This document shows, in pieces, positions 17,209 to 25,367 of a stretch of DNA of 64,000 bases. This DNA is from Solidesulfovibrio aerotolerans (GTDB taxonomy: Bacteria; Desulfobacterota; Desulfovibrionia; Desulfovibrionales; Desulfovibrionaceae), in contig NZ_WVUD01000016.1 of the NCBI RefSeq assembly GCF_009856865.1, positions 22,276-86,275 on the forward strand, read 5' to 3'. Below the pieces are notes generated by a model. It had not been told where the DNA came from and searched no databases. It saw nothing but the letters and a program-made list of their open reading frames with translations. Position 1 is the first letter of the stretch, and each line of letters begins with the position of its first letter. Made by a program: the position numbers and the translations under genes.

Positions 17209-18909
17209 ATGGCCCTTTTCGGAAACGATACAAAGAAGAAAAAAGCAGCCAAGGACGCCAAGGCCAAAGACGCGCCCAAGCGGCTTATCCCGGAAGACAA
17301 TCTGGCGGAGTTGACCAAATTCTTCGACGGCATGCAGGAGCCGGTAGAACTGCTTGTCTTTACCGACGCCGACCACAACGCGCCCTATAACAGCTTCATG
17401 GAATCCTTGTGCCGGGAGCTGGCAGAACTGGCCCCCAAGATCACGGCGCGCTTTTTAAGCCTCGACAGCGAAGAGGCCAAAAGCCACGGCGTGGATTTTT
17501 CCCCCACCCTGCTACTCTCCCCGGCCCGCTACCATATCCGCTATCTCGGCGCGCCGTTGGGTGAAGAAGCCCGCACGCTCATTGAAACCATTATGCGTTT
17601 ATCACTCGGCAAAAGCGGCCTCACCCAGATTTCCCGGCAACTGCTCCAGGAGCTTGAAGAAAAGCGCGACGTCCAGGTTTTCGTCAATCCGTCCTGCCCC
17701 TACTGTCCGGGCCAGGTCGGCAACGCCTTTCGCTGCGCCATTGAACGCCCGGACCTCGTTTCGGCCGTGTGCGTCGATGCCTCCCAGCATCCCGCCCTGG
17801 CCGAGCGGTTCCAGGTGGGCAGCGTGCCCCAGACTACCATCAACGAGACCTTTACCACCATGGGGCTGCTGCCCGAGGAACGCTTCGCGGTGGAACTGGT
17901 GACGCTCAAACATGCCGAAGATCTGCTGGCCCAGCAACGCGCCGCCGGCGTGGCCGCGCCCCAAGGCCTGGAAGTGCGCGAAGTGGGTGTGGTGGTGGCC
18001 GGAGCCGGACCGGCCGGGCTGACCGCCGCCATCTACGCCGTTCGCAGTGGCCTGACCGCAGTTGTGCTGGAAAAAAACGTCATCGGCGGACAAGTGGCCG
18101 TCACACCCGTGGTGGAGAACTATCCCGGGTTCGCCAATGTGCCGGGCAAGCGGCTCATGGAGATGATCGCCGAGCAGGCCCGGGCCTATGCCGAAATCCA
18201 CGAGGGCGAGGGCATCGACGAGGTCAAGGTGGGCCGGCATATCGAGATCTATACCGCCAAGGCCGTGTACGTGGCCAAGGCGCTGATTTTAGCTACGGGC
18301 GCGACCTGGCGAAAGCTCGGTGCGCCGGGCGAGGACCGCTATTTCGGCTTTGGCGTGAGCTACTGCTCCACCTGCGACGGCTATCTCTACCGGGGCAAGA
18401 AAGCGGTGGTGGTGGGCGGCGGCAACACGGCGCTCACCGACGCGCTGCATCTGAAAAACCTCGGCGTGGACGTGACGCTGGTGCATCGGCGACCGGAATT
18501 TCGGGCTGAAAAGCACTTGCAGGATGCCGTGGCCAAGGAAGGCATCGCCACCATTCTCGGTGCCACGGTGGCCGGAATTGTCGGCGACGAAGCGAAAGTG
18601 ACCGGCGTTCGGCTGCTCGACACGGCCAGCGGCAACGAACGGGATATCCCGACCGACGCCGTGTTCGTGGCCATCGGCCTTAATCCCAACACCGAAATCG
18701 CCCAGGAACTGGGGCTGACCATCGACGCCCACGGCTACATCGTCACCGATCCGGGCAAACGCACCTCCATCCCGCGCATCTACGCCGCTGGCGACGTCAC
18801 CGGCGGTTCCCAGCAAATCGTTAACGCCGTAGGCGACGGTTCCACAGCGGCGCTGTCAGCCTTTGAAGACATCGCCAATCCCTACTGGAAAAAAGGCGCG
18901 GTCAGTTAG
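17209..18909 (+). CDS. AhpF-like thioredoxin reductase with N-terminal double thioredoxin fold
   Basis: 566 residues. The N-terminal part (about 30-235) is two thioredoxin folds. The first lacks a CXXC; the second has 'CPYC' at 163-166, as in AhpF and archaeal PDI-like proteins. The C-terminal part is a thioredoxin-reductase module with FAD motif 'GAGPAG' (about 265), redox pair 'CSTC' at 386-389 and NAD(P) motif 'GGGNTA' (about 403). It should pass electrons from NAD(P)H through FAD and CSTC to the CPYC domain, then to a peroxiredoxin or other disulfide. No ahpC is adjacent; the nearest peroxiredoxin is Bcp at 20303. AAGGAG precedes ATG 17209. It is slightly longer than E. coli AhpF because of a Lys/Ala-rich start. 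Confidence 0.88.
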   Translation: MALFGNDTKKKKAAKDAKAKDAPKRLIPEDNLAELTKFFDGMQEPVELLVFTDADHNAPYNSFMESLCRELAELAPKITARFLSLDSEEAKSHGVDFSPTLLLSPARYHIRYLGAPLGEEARTLIETIMRLSLGKSGLTQISRQLLQELEEKRDVQVFVNPSCPYCPGQVGNAFRCAIERPDLVSAVCVDASQHPALAERFQVGSVPQTTINETFTTMGLLPEERFAVELVTLKHAEDLLAQQRAAGVAAPQGLEVREVGVVVAGAGPAGLTAAIYAVRSGLTAVVLEKNVIGGQVAVTPVVENYPGFANVPGKRLMEMIAEQARAYAEIHEGEGIDEVKVGRHIEIYTAKAVYVAKALILATGATWRKLGAPGEDRYFGFGVSYCSTCDGYLYRGKKAVVVGGGNTALTDALHLKNLGVDVTLVHRRPEFRAEKHLQDAVAKEGIATILGATVAGIVGDEAKVTGVRLLDTASGNERDIPTDAVFVAIGLNPNTEIAQELGLTIDAHGYIVTDPGKRTSIPRIYAAGDVTGGSQQIVNAVGDGSTAALSAFEDIANPYWKKGAVS

Positions 18910-18960
18910 GCAGACGAGAAGCGGAGCGGAGAGAAGAGAAGCGAAGACGGAAGACAGAAG

Positions 18961-19050
18961 ATGCCTCCGGCGGCCAAAGGGGTGGCCCCTTTGGAATCCC
19001 TCATGGAAGGCAGGAGGTTAAAGGGGAACGGCGTTGCCGTGACAGTGGTT
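18961..19050. repeat. Composite dispersed repeat copy B2
   Basis: About 90 bases match copy B1 at 16594. They share GCCTCCGGCGGCC, a CCAAAGGGG/CCCCTTTGG hairpin, 'GGAATCCC', and the AACGGCGTTGCCGTGAC hairpin with its following GTGGT. It lies right after the AhpF-like gene stop and is preceded by a polypurine tract. Confidence 0.75.
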
Positions 19051-19124
19051 CCCGTTAAGCGCTCTTGCAGTTTTCCCGGTCCGCAGTCGAAAGAACTGAA
19101 AACCAACGCCCAAAACCCATTATA

Positions 19125-19195
19125 ACTTTTCCCGCTGGGGGGGCCGGGGGGATCATCCCCCCGGCCGCCGGAGGCATCTTCTGCCTTCGCCTCGT
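19125..19195. repeat. Dispersed palindromic repeat copy A3 (reverse orientation)
   Basis: The palindrome at 19144-19164 (CC plus six G, ATCAT core, six C plus GG) is followed by GGCCGCCGGAGGC, the reverse complement of the shared box. The reverse-complement tail, GCGGGAAAAGTTATAATGGG, resembles the tail of the copy at 38347. It sits at the 3' end of the radical SAM gene on the minus strand. Confidence 0.75.
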
Positions 19196-19197
19196 CG

Positions 19198-20187
19198 TTA
19201 CGGCACAGCGTAGAATTCGGGCGGAGATAACTCCGTGGACTCGAACCAGCCGCGTTCGGACAGATGCCGGCGGATGTCCTGGCACAGTTCGCATTTGTTG
19301 ACGTAGCCATCCGGGCGAGGGAGGTATTCTTCCAGGGCGGCGGCGTATTCGTAAAAGCCGTTGATGCCGGATTCGGCCAGGGTGGTCAGGATGGGATAGC
19401 GCTCGGGGTCGAGCGGCACGCCCAGATCGTCCACGCGCAATGCCAGCCCGGAGCACAGGCCGGGCACGTAGTCGCCGGCAAGGTCCATGTGAAAATGGCT
19501 GGTGTCGGTCAGTTCGGCCAGACAGTCGGGCGAGGCCTGGGCCAGGATTGTTTCCACCGGCTGGCGGCCGAGCACCGGGGCGAAAAGATCGAAAGCCCGC
19601 CCGCCCATATGGATCCAGGTGCGGCGCAGGATGGCGGCCGGATAGTCCGGCCCGAAATGGTGCAGATATTCGGCGAACGGATGCGTCGTGTCAGGAGCGA
19701 AGACTTCCAGATCCTTGAGGAAATGCTCTTGCCAGGGAAAGATCGCCACCCCGGCCTGCTTCGCGGCGTTAAGGACGCCCCGGGTCTTTTGCAGGGGAAT
19801 AAAGCCGTTGTGCATGGGGCTTATGGACACGAGCAAGGTGGTGAGCCCCATGGAGCGCAGTTCGGTTAACAGTTCCACCGCTTCCTCGGCGTCGTCGTAC
19901 CACGAGCCGCTCGTCTCCACGTATTCGATACCCATGCCTGTCTCGGCCGCAGCGGCCAGCACCCCGGCCAGGGCCAACGGGTCGGCCAGCGGTTCGCCGC
20001 CGCCCACATGCATGGTCCCGGCCCCAAGCGAGAGGGCCTTGGTAAAGCAGGCAGCGGCTATGTCCTGGGAAATAGAGGCCGTCTCCCGCCCCGGCCCGCT
20101 ACGATACAGGCAATGCGGGCAGGCGCTTTGGCACTGGTAGGAGGTGATAAGCCCCCCGGCGCGCAGACGGGCGACGGCAAACGACAT
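19198..20187 (-). CDS. Radical SAM protein of unknown function
   Basis: 329 residues. The cluster motif 'CQSACPHC' (Cys19, Cys23, Cys26) matches CX3CX2C. 'HVGGGEPLADP' is the GGE motif that contacts SAM. Later Cys residues ('CSGLA', 'CELCQDI') near 250 and 305-310 could bind an auxiliary cluster. The C-terminus does not match a SPASM domain that I can recognise. GAGGA lies nine bases before ATG 20187. It is probably monocistronic, as the Bcp operon upstream ends in a terminator-like element at 20257-20302. Confidence 0.8.
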   Translation of the reverse strand: MSFAVARLRAGGLITSYQCQSACPHCLYRSGPGRETASISQDIAAACFTKALSLGAGTMHVGGGEPLADPLALAGVLAAAAETGMGIEYVETSGSWYDDAEEAVELLTELRSMGLTTLLVSISPMHNGFIPLQKTRGVLNAAKQAGVAIFPWQEHFLKDLEVFAPDTTHPFAEYLHHFGPDYPAAILRRTWIHMGGRAFDLFAPVLGRQPVETILAQASPDCLAELTDTSHFHMDLAGDYVPGLCSGLALRVDDLGVPLDPERYPILTTLAESGINGFYEYAAALEEYLPRPDGYVNKCELCQDIRRHLSERGWFESTELSPPEFYAVP

Positions 20188-20256
20188 GCGGCGTCCTCAT
20201 GTTGCGTTCGGCAATTTCCGATATGGTCTGTCCGGCAGCAACACGTTGCATTTATG

Positions 20257-20302
20257 CTTTTTATTCACAAAAAAACAGCAATGCTTTTGTGTGAATGCGA
20301 CT
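20257..20302 (-). terminator. Terminator-like element shared with 52577-52623 (copy 1)
   Basis: Right after the bcp stop, the minus strand reads GTCGCATTCACACAAAA, a short loop, then TTTTTTTGTGAATAAAAA. The stem TTCACA(C)AAAA / TTTTGTGAA followed by an A-rich end can be read as a terminator in both directions. The same sequence, nearly base for base, follows the glycosidase gene ending at 52624. Confidence 0.7.
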
Positions 20303-20791
20303 CTAGCTCCCGGCCAGCCCGGTCAGGGTGGTGAGCACCATTTCGGCGTGCCCGGCCGCCTTGCCCACTTGGGGCCAGATGCCGCGCACCACGCCCTTGG
20401 GGTCGATCAAAAAAGTGGAGCGCACCGTACCGACGCAGTCCTTGCCGCAGACCTTTTTTTCGCGCCAGGCACCGTAGGCGGTAAGGGTCGCCAACTCCGG
20501 ATCGCAGAGCAGGGTCACGGTCAGTTCGTGCTTGTCGATAAATTTGCGATGGCTGGCCGGCTTGTCGCGGCTGACACCCACAATGTCGGCACCAAGGGCC
20601 AGAAACCGGGGCAGGAGCCCGGAAAACTCCACGGCCTCGGTGGTGCAGCCGCTGGTGGAATCCTTGGGATAGAAATAGAGCACCAGCCACTTGCCCGTAT
20701 AATCGGCCAGGGCGCGCCTGCGCCCGTCAGCGTCGGGCAGGTTGAAATCCGGGGCCGGATCGCCTTCGACCGGCCAGGGGGTTTCGCTCAT
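20303..20791 (-). CDS. bcp: Thiol peroxidase, Bcp/PrxQ-type peroxiredoxin
   Basis: 162 residues, cytoplasmic. The 'YPKDSTSGCTTEA' stretch contains the peroxidatic Cys49 in the peroxiredoxin active-site loop. The position five residues later, where many Bcp proteins have the resolving Cys, is Val54, so resolution must use another Cys (candidates lie in 'KKVCGKDCVG') or a partner thiol. The usual 'GVSRDKPASHRKF' and 'RSTFLIDPKG' motifs are present. Its start overlaps the stop of the lytic transglycosylase by four bases (ATGA). It should reduce hydroperoxides with thioredoxin, perhaps fed by the AhpF-like reductase nearby. Confidence 0.93.
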   Translation of the reverse strand: MSETPWPVEGDPAPDFNLPDADGRRRALADYTGKWLVLYFYPKDSTSGCTTEAVEFSGLLPRFLALGADIVGVSRDKPASHRKFIDKHELTVTLLCDPELATLTAYGAWREKKVCGKDCVGTVRSTFLIDPKGVVRGIWPQVGKAAGHAEMVLTTLTGLAGS

Positions 20792-21510
20792 GGCTTCTCC
20801 GTTTTGGCCGGTTGCAAATCCCCGGCCACCAATTTCTGGTGGATCGCGCCGATCCCTTCGTCGGGGTAGCGTAGCCGCAACATGAAATAGCGGTCAACGA
20901 CCTTGAGCACGTAATCCTTGGTTTCCTCATACGGCGGCACGCCGCCGTGCTTGGCCACGGCACCGGGACCGGCGTTGTAGGCGGCCAGGGCCATGACCTC
21001 GGTCTGAAATTTGTCCAGCATGGCGCGCAGATACCGCGTCCCTGCAGCGATATTGCGCTCGGGATCAAAAGGCTCGGTCAGGCCCAGCATCTTCTGGGTG
21101 TCGGGCATGATCTGCATAAGCCCCTGGGCACCCTTGGGCGACACGGCGCAGGGATTAAACCGCGACTCCTGCTCGATAAGCGCATAGACGAGCCTGGGGT
21201 CCAGGCCGTTTTTCTTGCTGTGGCTGTTGACCAGCCCCAGCAGCTTGGTATCGACGATGACTTCCGGGTATTTGCAGGCCACGGTTTTTTTGTCGGTGAA
21301 CTTATGCCCGGCCTCCCGCAACATTTTGTCGCGCCGCCCGGCAGCCACCGGGTCAGGCAGCGTCATGCCGTGGATTTCAATGGCACCGGCTGCCGGCGCG
21401 CTCACCATTTTCGGGCCGGCGGCCAAGGCTGGCCACGCCCACAGACCGACCGCCAGGATCGTTGCCACGGGCACGGCCGCCCGGAGAAGAAAACTCTTTG
21501 TTTGGTCCAT
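20788..21510 (-). CDS. Lytic transglycosylase (SLT domain), exported
   Basis: 240 residues. A signal peptide (about 1-31, 'PALAA') leads to an SLT catalytic domain: 'ALIEQESRFNP' with probable catalytic Glu115, 'SPKGAQGLMQIMP', 'DPERNIAAGTRYL' and 'ALAAYNAGPGAV'. It cleaves the glycan strands of peptidoglycan with formation of 1,6-anhydro ends. A short N-terminal region (about 45-95) has no recognised domain. It lies 46 bases after the HerA gene and overlaps bcp. Lytic transglycosylases often help insert envelope machines, and a Tad pilus locus is close by, but a direct link is not shown. Confidence 0.93.
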   Translation of the reverse strand: MDQTKSFLLRAAVPVATILAVGLWAWPALAAGPKMVSAPAAGAIEIHGMTLPDPVAAGRRDKMLREAGHKFTDKKTVACKYPEVIVDTKLLGLVNSHSKKNGLDPRLVYALIEQESRFNPCAVSPKGAQGLMQIMPDTQKMLGLTEPFDPERNIAAGTRYLRAMLDKFQTEVMALAAYNAGPGAVAKHGGVPPYEETKDYVLKVVDRYFMLRLRYPDEGIGAIHQKLVAGDLQPAKTEKP

Positions 21511-21556
21511 TATCCGCCCCCCCTACCCCCTTCGGCAGGCTTTTACAAGGAAGGCG

Positions 21557-23149
21557 CTAGCGCACCTGCCGACGCCATCGTTCCAGGGTGTCGGGGATAA
21601 AGGCCTTTTCGTTACTCGGTCCGCTCCAGACTTCGGAAAATCGGGCCGTGTCGCTGCGGGGGCGCTCCTCGCCGGAGAGTTCCCGCAGCCGGATGCGCAT
21701 GGGCACAGGCACGCCCTCGCCCACCACCACCGCTTCCTGGGTGCGCAGCGCCGGCAGGGCGGCCAAAAGGCCGGCGGCGTTTTCCGGCATGGCCCGACGC
21801 ACGAACAATTGGTCCTGCTCGTTGCTCATGCGCAGGGAAAACAGCGTGTTGACCTGGGACAGCACGGTTTCCGAAATTTCCGAGGGGCGCTGGGTGACCA
21901 GCCCCAGGGACACACCGTACTTGCGGCCCTCCTTGGCGATGCGCGACAGGGCCCGGCGGGTGGGGGCAAAGGCGGCGGCCGAGTCGCGCGGCACATAGCG
22001 GTGGGCTTCCTCGCACACCAGCAGCACCGGCACGCCGCTGCCCCGCTTGCTCCACAGGGCGAAGTCGAAAATGAGCCGGCACAGCACCGACACCACCACA
22101 TCCACGATTTCCGAGGGCACGCCGGCCAGATTGAAAATGGTCATGGGCCGGCCTTCAGTAGGCAGGCGGATATAGCGGGCCAGGACATCGCCCATGATGT
22201 CTTCCACGGTGAGCTGGCCAAACATGAAAGAAAACCGGCGGTCACGGCGCAGGGCGTCGATGCGGCCGGTCAGACGCAGATAGGGGATGGAGCTTTCCGG
22301 CTTGTCCAGCTTGCCCATATTGACCTTGAGCAGTTCCACCACCCGGGCCAGCCGGTACGGCACCGGGGTGTCGATGGTCAGCCCCATCTCGTCGGCCCCG
22401 CCAGGAGCGGCACCGCCCCGCAGATACTCGGCCTTGGCCGTCATGACACATTCTTTTAAGATATTGGCCTCGACCTCGCGGTACGGCTGGCCCGAGCTGC
22501 AAAAGACCTGCACCATCTCCTCAAAATCCAGCAGCCAATAGGGCAGCACCAGGGTGTCGGGGGTCACCAGCTCGGCCATGTCGCCAAAGGCGGCGGCGTA
22601 TTCGTCGTGGGGATCAAGCAGCACGATATGGCCGTTTCTATGGGCCGTGAGCACCGAGCGCAGCAGCACGGCCACGGTGCAGGATTTGCCCGAGCCGGTG
22701 GTGCCGAGCACGGCGAAATGCTTGCCCAGAAAATCGTCCACGATAATGTAGGCCGGCACGTCCGGGTCCTGGTGCAGGCTGCCGACCATGACGCTGGATT
22801 TGGTGGGTTTGGCATAGATGCGGGCCAGATCGCCGGTGGCGGCCTGGCGCACCGCCGCGCCCAGGCGCGGGTTGTGGGAGACGCCGCGCTGAAAGGTAAA
22901 CTCCCTGTCCTCGGTGCCAAGGCTTTCGCCCAAAAGGGCCACCCGGGCCAGATGCCGGTCCCCGGGCGTGGACAGCGCCGAAGGGGCAGGCGTGGTAAGG
23001 GTCTGCACCAGACCAAAGACCATGGAGCGCGGCGACGGGATGACGACCATATCGCCCACGGCCACCTGCTCAAAAACGTCGGCCCCGAGCACCACCGTCA
23101 CTTCCGCGCCTTCCACCGTGGCCACGTAGCCGATTTCCCGCCTGTCCAT
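21557..23149 (-). CDS. herA: HerA-type hexameric ATPase/translocase
   Basis: 530 residues. The N-terminal HAS-barrel-like beta region (about 1-110) is followed by a FtsK/HerA-type ATPase. The Walker A is 'VLGTTGSGKS' (about 155-164), then 'VLLDPHDEY', a Walker B 'VLLVCEEAHRYVP' with catalytic Glu, and sensor region 'GLVTQRPSEI'. HerA proteins pump DNA, typically with the nuclease NurA in DNA end resection, or act in phage defence with other partners. No nurA or defence gene is adjacent, so the partner is unknown. GGGGAGG precedes ATG 23149. It lies 72 bases after the upstream kinase, in a run of minus-strand genes. Confidence 0.85.
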   Translation of the reverse strand: MDRREIGYVATVEGAEVTVVLGADVFEQVAVGDMVVIPSPRSMVFGLVQTLTTPAPSALSTPGDRHLARVALLGESLGTEDREFTFQRGVSHNPRLGAAVRQAATGDLARIYAKPTKSSVMVGSLHQDPDVPAYIIVDDFLGKHFAVLGTTGSGKSCTVAVLLRSVLTAHRNGHIVLLDPHDEYAAAFGDMAELVTPDTLVLPYWLLDFEEMVQVFCSSGQPYREVEANILKECVMTAKAEYLRGGAAPGGADEMGLTIDTPVPYRLARVVELLKVNMGKLDKPESSIPYLRLTGRIDALRRDRRFSFMFGQLTVEDIMGDVLARYIRLPTEGRPMTIFNLAGVPSEIVDVVVSVLCRLIFDFALWSKRGSGVPVLLVCEEAHRYVPRDSAAAFAPTRRALSRIAKEGRKYGVSLGLVTQRPSEISETVLSQVNTLFSLRMSNEQDQLFVRRAMPENAAGLLAALPALRTQEAVVVGEGVPVPMRIRLRELSGEERPRSDTARFSEVWSGPSNEKAFIPDTLERWRRQVR

Positions 23150-23221
23150 GTGCCTCCCCGCATCCCTTGGTTTGCTTCCCCGGCGCTGCTGCGGCCAGGG
23201 GCACGGCCTACGCCATAAACG

Positions 23222-25333
23222 TTACACCCTCGCGGCCGGATTGAGGGCCGCCTCGATGGCGGCGGCCAGATCGCGGCGCAAGACGGGCTTGAGCAGCAGC
23301 TCGCGCACGCCCAAGGCCCGCGCCCCGTCCTGGCCCATGGTTTCGCTAAAGCCCGTCAGCATGACTACCGGCATATCCGGGCGAAGGGCCAGGACGGCCC
23401 GGGTCAGTTCCGCTCCGGTCAGCCCCGGCATGTTCTGGTCGGTAATGAGCAGATCAAAAGCGGCGGGATCGGCGCGCATACGCTGCAAGGCCTTTTTCGG
23501 ATCGTTTTCGGCCTGGGCTCTATAGCCCAGCGATTCCACGAGTTCCCGGGTAATTTCGGCCAGGGCCGGCTCGTCGTCCACCAGCAGGATGCGCCCGCGC
23601 CCCATGGCCGCAGCCCCCGGGACGACGACCGGCACATCAGCCACGTCACGGGCCAGGGGCAGATAGACATCAAAGACGGCCCCGCCCTCGGGGTTGTTTT
23701 TGACTTTGATCTCGCCGGCGTATTTGCGCACCACGCCATGGGCCACGGACAGGCCCATGCCGGTGCCTTCGCCGGGTTTTTTCGTGGTGAAAAAGGGATC
23801 GAAAATACGCTCCATAATGGCCGGTGAAATGCCCGGACCGGTGTCGCGCACCCACAGATGCAGGCACTCGCCCATGGCGGCATCGCCCGGCAGCGGACAG
23901 GCTCCGGCCGGCTGTTCCTCCAGGCCCACTTCCAGGGTGCCACCGGTTTCGCGCATGGCGTGGGCGGCGTTGGAGCACAGATTCATAAGGATCTGCTGGA
24001 TTTGCGAGGGTTCGGCCAGGATGGCGTCGCGGCCCGGCCGGATGATTTCGCGGATGGCGATGGCATTGGGCACGGTGGCCCGAATGAGTTTGAGTGTCTC
24101 TTTGACCAGGGGACCGACGTGCAGGAGATTGGCGGCCTGATCGCTTTGCCGGCTAAACGACAGGATCTGGAGCACGAGATCGCGGGCCCGGCGACAGGCG
24201 GACAGGATATGGCCGACGCGCCGCGCCAAACCGCTTTCCGGCTGGGCCTCGCCCTCGATCATTTCGGCAAAGCCCATGATGATGCCAAGAATGTTGTTGA
24301 AATCATGGGCGATACCGCCGGCCAGGGTGCCTATGGCTTCCATTTTCTGGCTCTGGCGCAGCCGCTGTTCGAGGTTTTTGCGCTCGGTGATGTCGTGGGC
24401 CACAAACACGGTGCCCAGCGGCGCGGCATCGGCGTGGGTCAGGGGCGAGGAGGTGACGAGAAATTCGCCGTGCAGCCGGGGAATGGCAATTTCCCGGGAA
24501 TGGTAGCAGCCGTCGGTCATGGTCAGGATGTCGGCGCAGAGCTGGCCGGGCGCATCTTCGGCGTCAAAGACAAAGGAACACGGCCGGCCCACCACGTCGC
24601 GGGGGGGAAGGCCCAGGCGGTGGGCCATGGCGAGATTTAGGCGGCGTACGGCCCCGTCGCGGTCGATGACCACCACCAGATCCTGGACAGAGTCGAAGAT
24701 CCCCTCCCATTCGCGCTTGGCCGACTCGATAAGCCCGGTGACGCGCTCGCGCTCCTCCATCTCCTGGGTGAGTTTGCGGTTGACGCTGGCCAGGGCGGCG
24801 GTGCGTTCGTAGACCAGGGTTTCCAGCCGGCTTTTGAGCGTCTTGAAATCGCGCTCGGCCTGCCATTTGGCGGTAAGCGAGGTGGCAAACTGGAGGATTT
24901 CCTGGGGATGAAAGGGCTTTTGGATGTAGAGGAGCTTGTCGGCCGGGGGCACGCGCCGGGCGATGGTCACCGGATCGACGTCGGTAAAGGCCGTTACCAC
25001 CACGATCTGGACCCAGGGGTCGAGGCGGCGGATTTCCTCGGCCGCGGCCAGTCCGCCGCGCCCCGGGGGCATGCGCACGTCCATAAAGACCACGGCAAAC
25101 GGGCGGCCCCGGGCCAGGGAAGCCTGCACGGCCGCCACGGCCTCCTCGCCCTGGCGGCACAGCGTCAGTTCAAAGCGCTGTTGCGCTGCGGGCTGGGTGA
25201 CGCCAAGACCATCGAGGCCGTCGAGAAAATCGTCGTCCGGGGCCAGGATTTCGCTGAAAAGGTCGAGGATACGCGGTTCGTCGTCGGCCACGAGCAGGCG
25301 GATCGATTCAAGTGCAGCTGGCGCAGCTCCCAT
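23222..25333 (-). CDS. Hybrid histidine kinase (REC-PAS-HisKA-HATPase-REC), soluble
   Basis: 703 residues with no membrane helix. An N-terminal receiver has Asp85 ('VVFMDVRMP'). A coiled coil (about 160-205) and a PAS domain (about 205-320) follow. The HisKA box 'GTLAGGIAHDFNN' carries His343. The ATPase has 'NLCSNAAHAM', 'DTGPGISP', 'FFTTKKPGEGTGMGL'. The C-terminal receiver has Asp632 ('LLITDQNMPG'). The double receiver allows input from another kinase and output through the C-terminal REC. AAGGAA precedes ATG 25333; an upstream ATG at 25453 lies in the preceding gene. The gene follows the TPR lipoprotein by 34 bases. Confidence 0.94.
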   Translation of the reverse strand: MGAAPAALESIRLLVADDEPRILDLFSEILAPDDDFLDGLDGLGVTQPAAQQRFELTLCRQGEEAVAAVQASLARGRPFAVVFMDVRMPPGRGGLAAAEEIRRLDPWVQIVVVTAFTDVDPVTIARRVPPADKLLYIQKPFHPQEILQFATSLTAKWQAERDFKTLKSRLETLVYERTAALASVNRKLTQEMEERERVTGLIESAKREWEGIFDSVQDLVVVIDRDGAVRRLNLAMAHRLGLPPRDVVGRPCSFVFDAEDAPGQLCADILTMTDGCYHSREIAIPRLHGEFLVTSSPLTHADAAPLGTVFVAHDITERKNLEQRLRQSQKMEAIGTLAGGIAHDFNNILGIIMGFAEMIEGEAQPESGLARRVGHILSACRRARDLVLQILSFSRQSDQAANLLHVGPLVKETLKLIRATVPNAIAIREIIRPGRDAILAEPSQIQQILMNLCSNAAHAMRETGGTLEVGLEEQPAGACPLPGDAAMGECLHLWVRDTGPGISPAIMERIFDPFFTTKKPGEGTGMGLSVAHGVVRKYAGEIKVKNNPEGGAVFDVYLPLARDVADVPVVVPGAAAMGRGRILLVDDEPALAEITRELVESLGYRAQAENDPKKALQRMRADPAAFDLLITDQNMPGLTGAELTRAVLALRPDMPVVMLTGFSETMGQDGARALGVRELLLKPVLRRDLAAAIEAALNPAARV

Positions 25334-25367
25334 GGCATTCCTTGCGTCGTGGCCTGTTGTGGCACTG

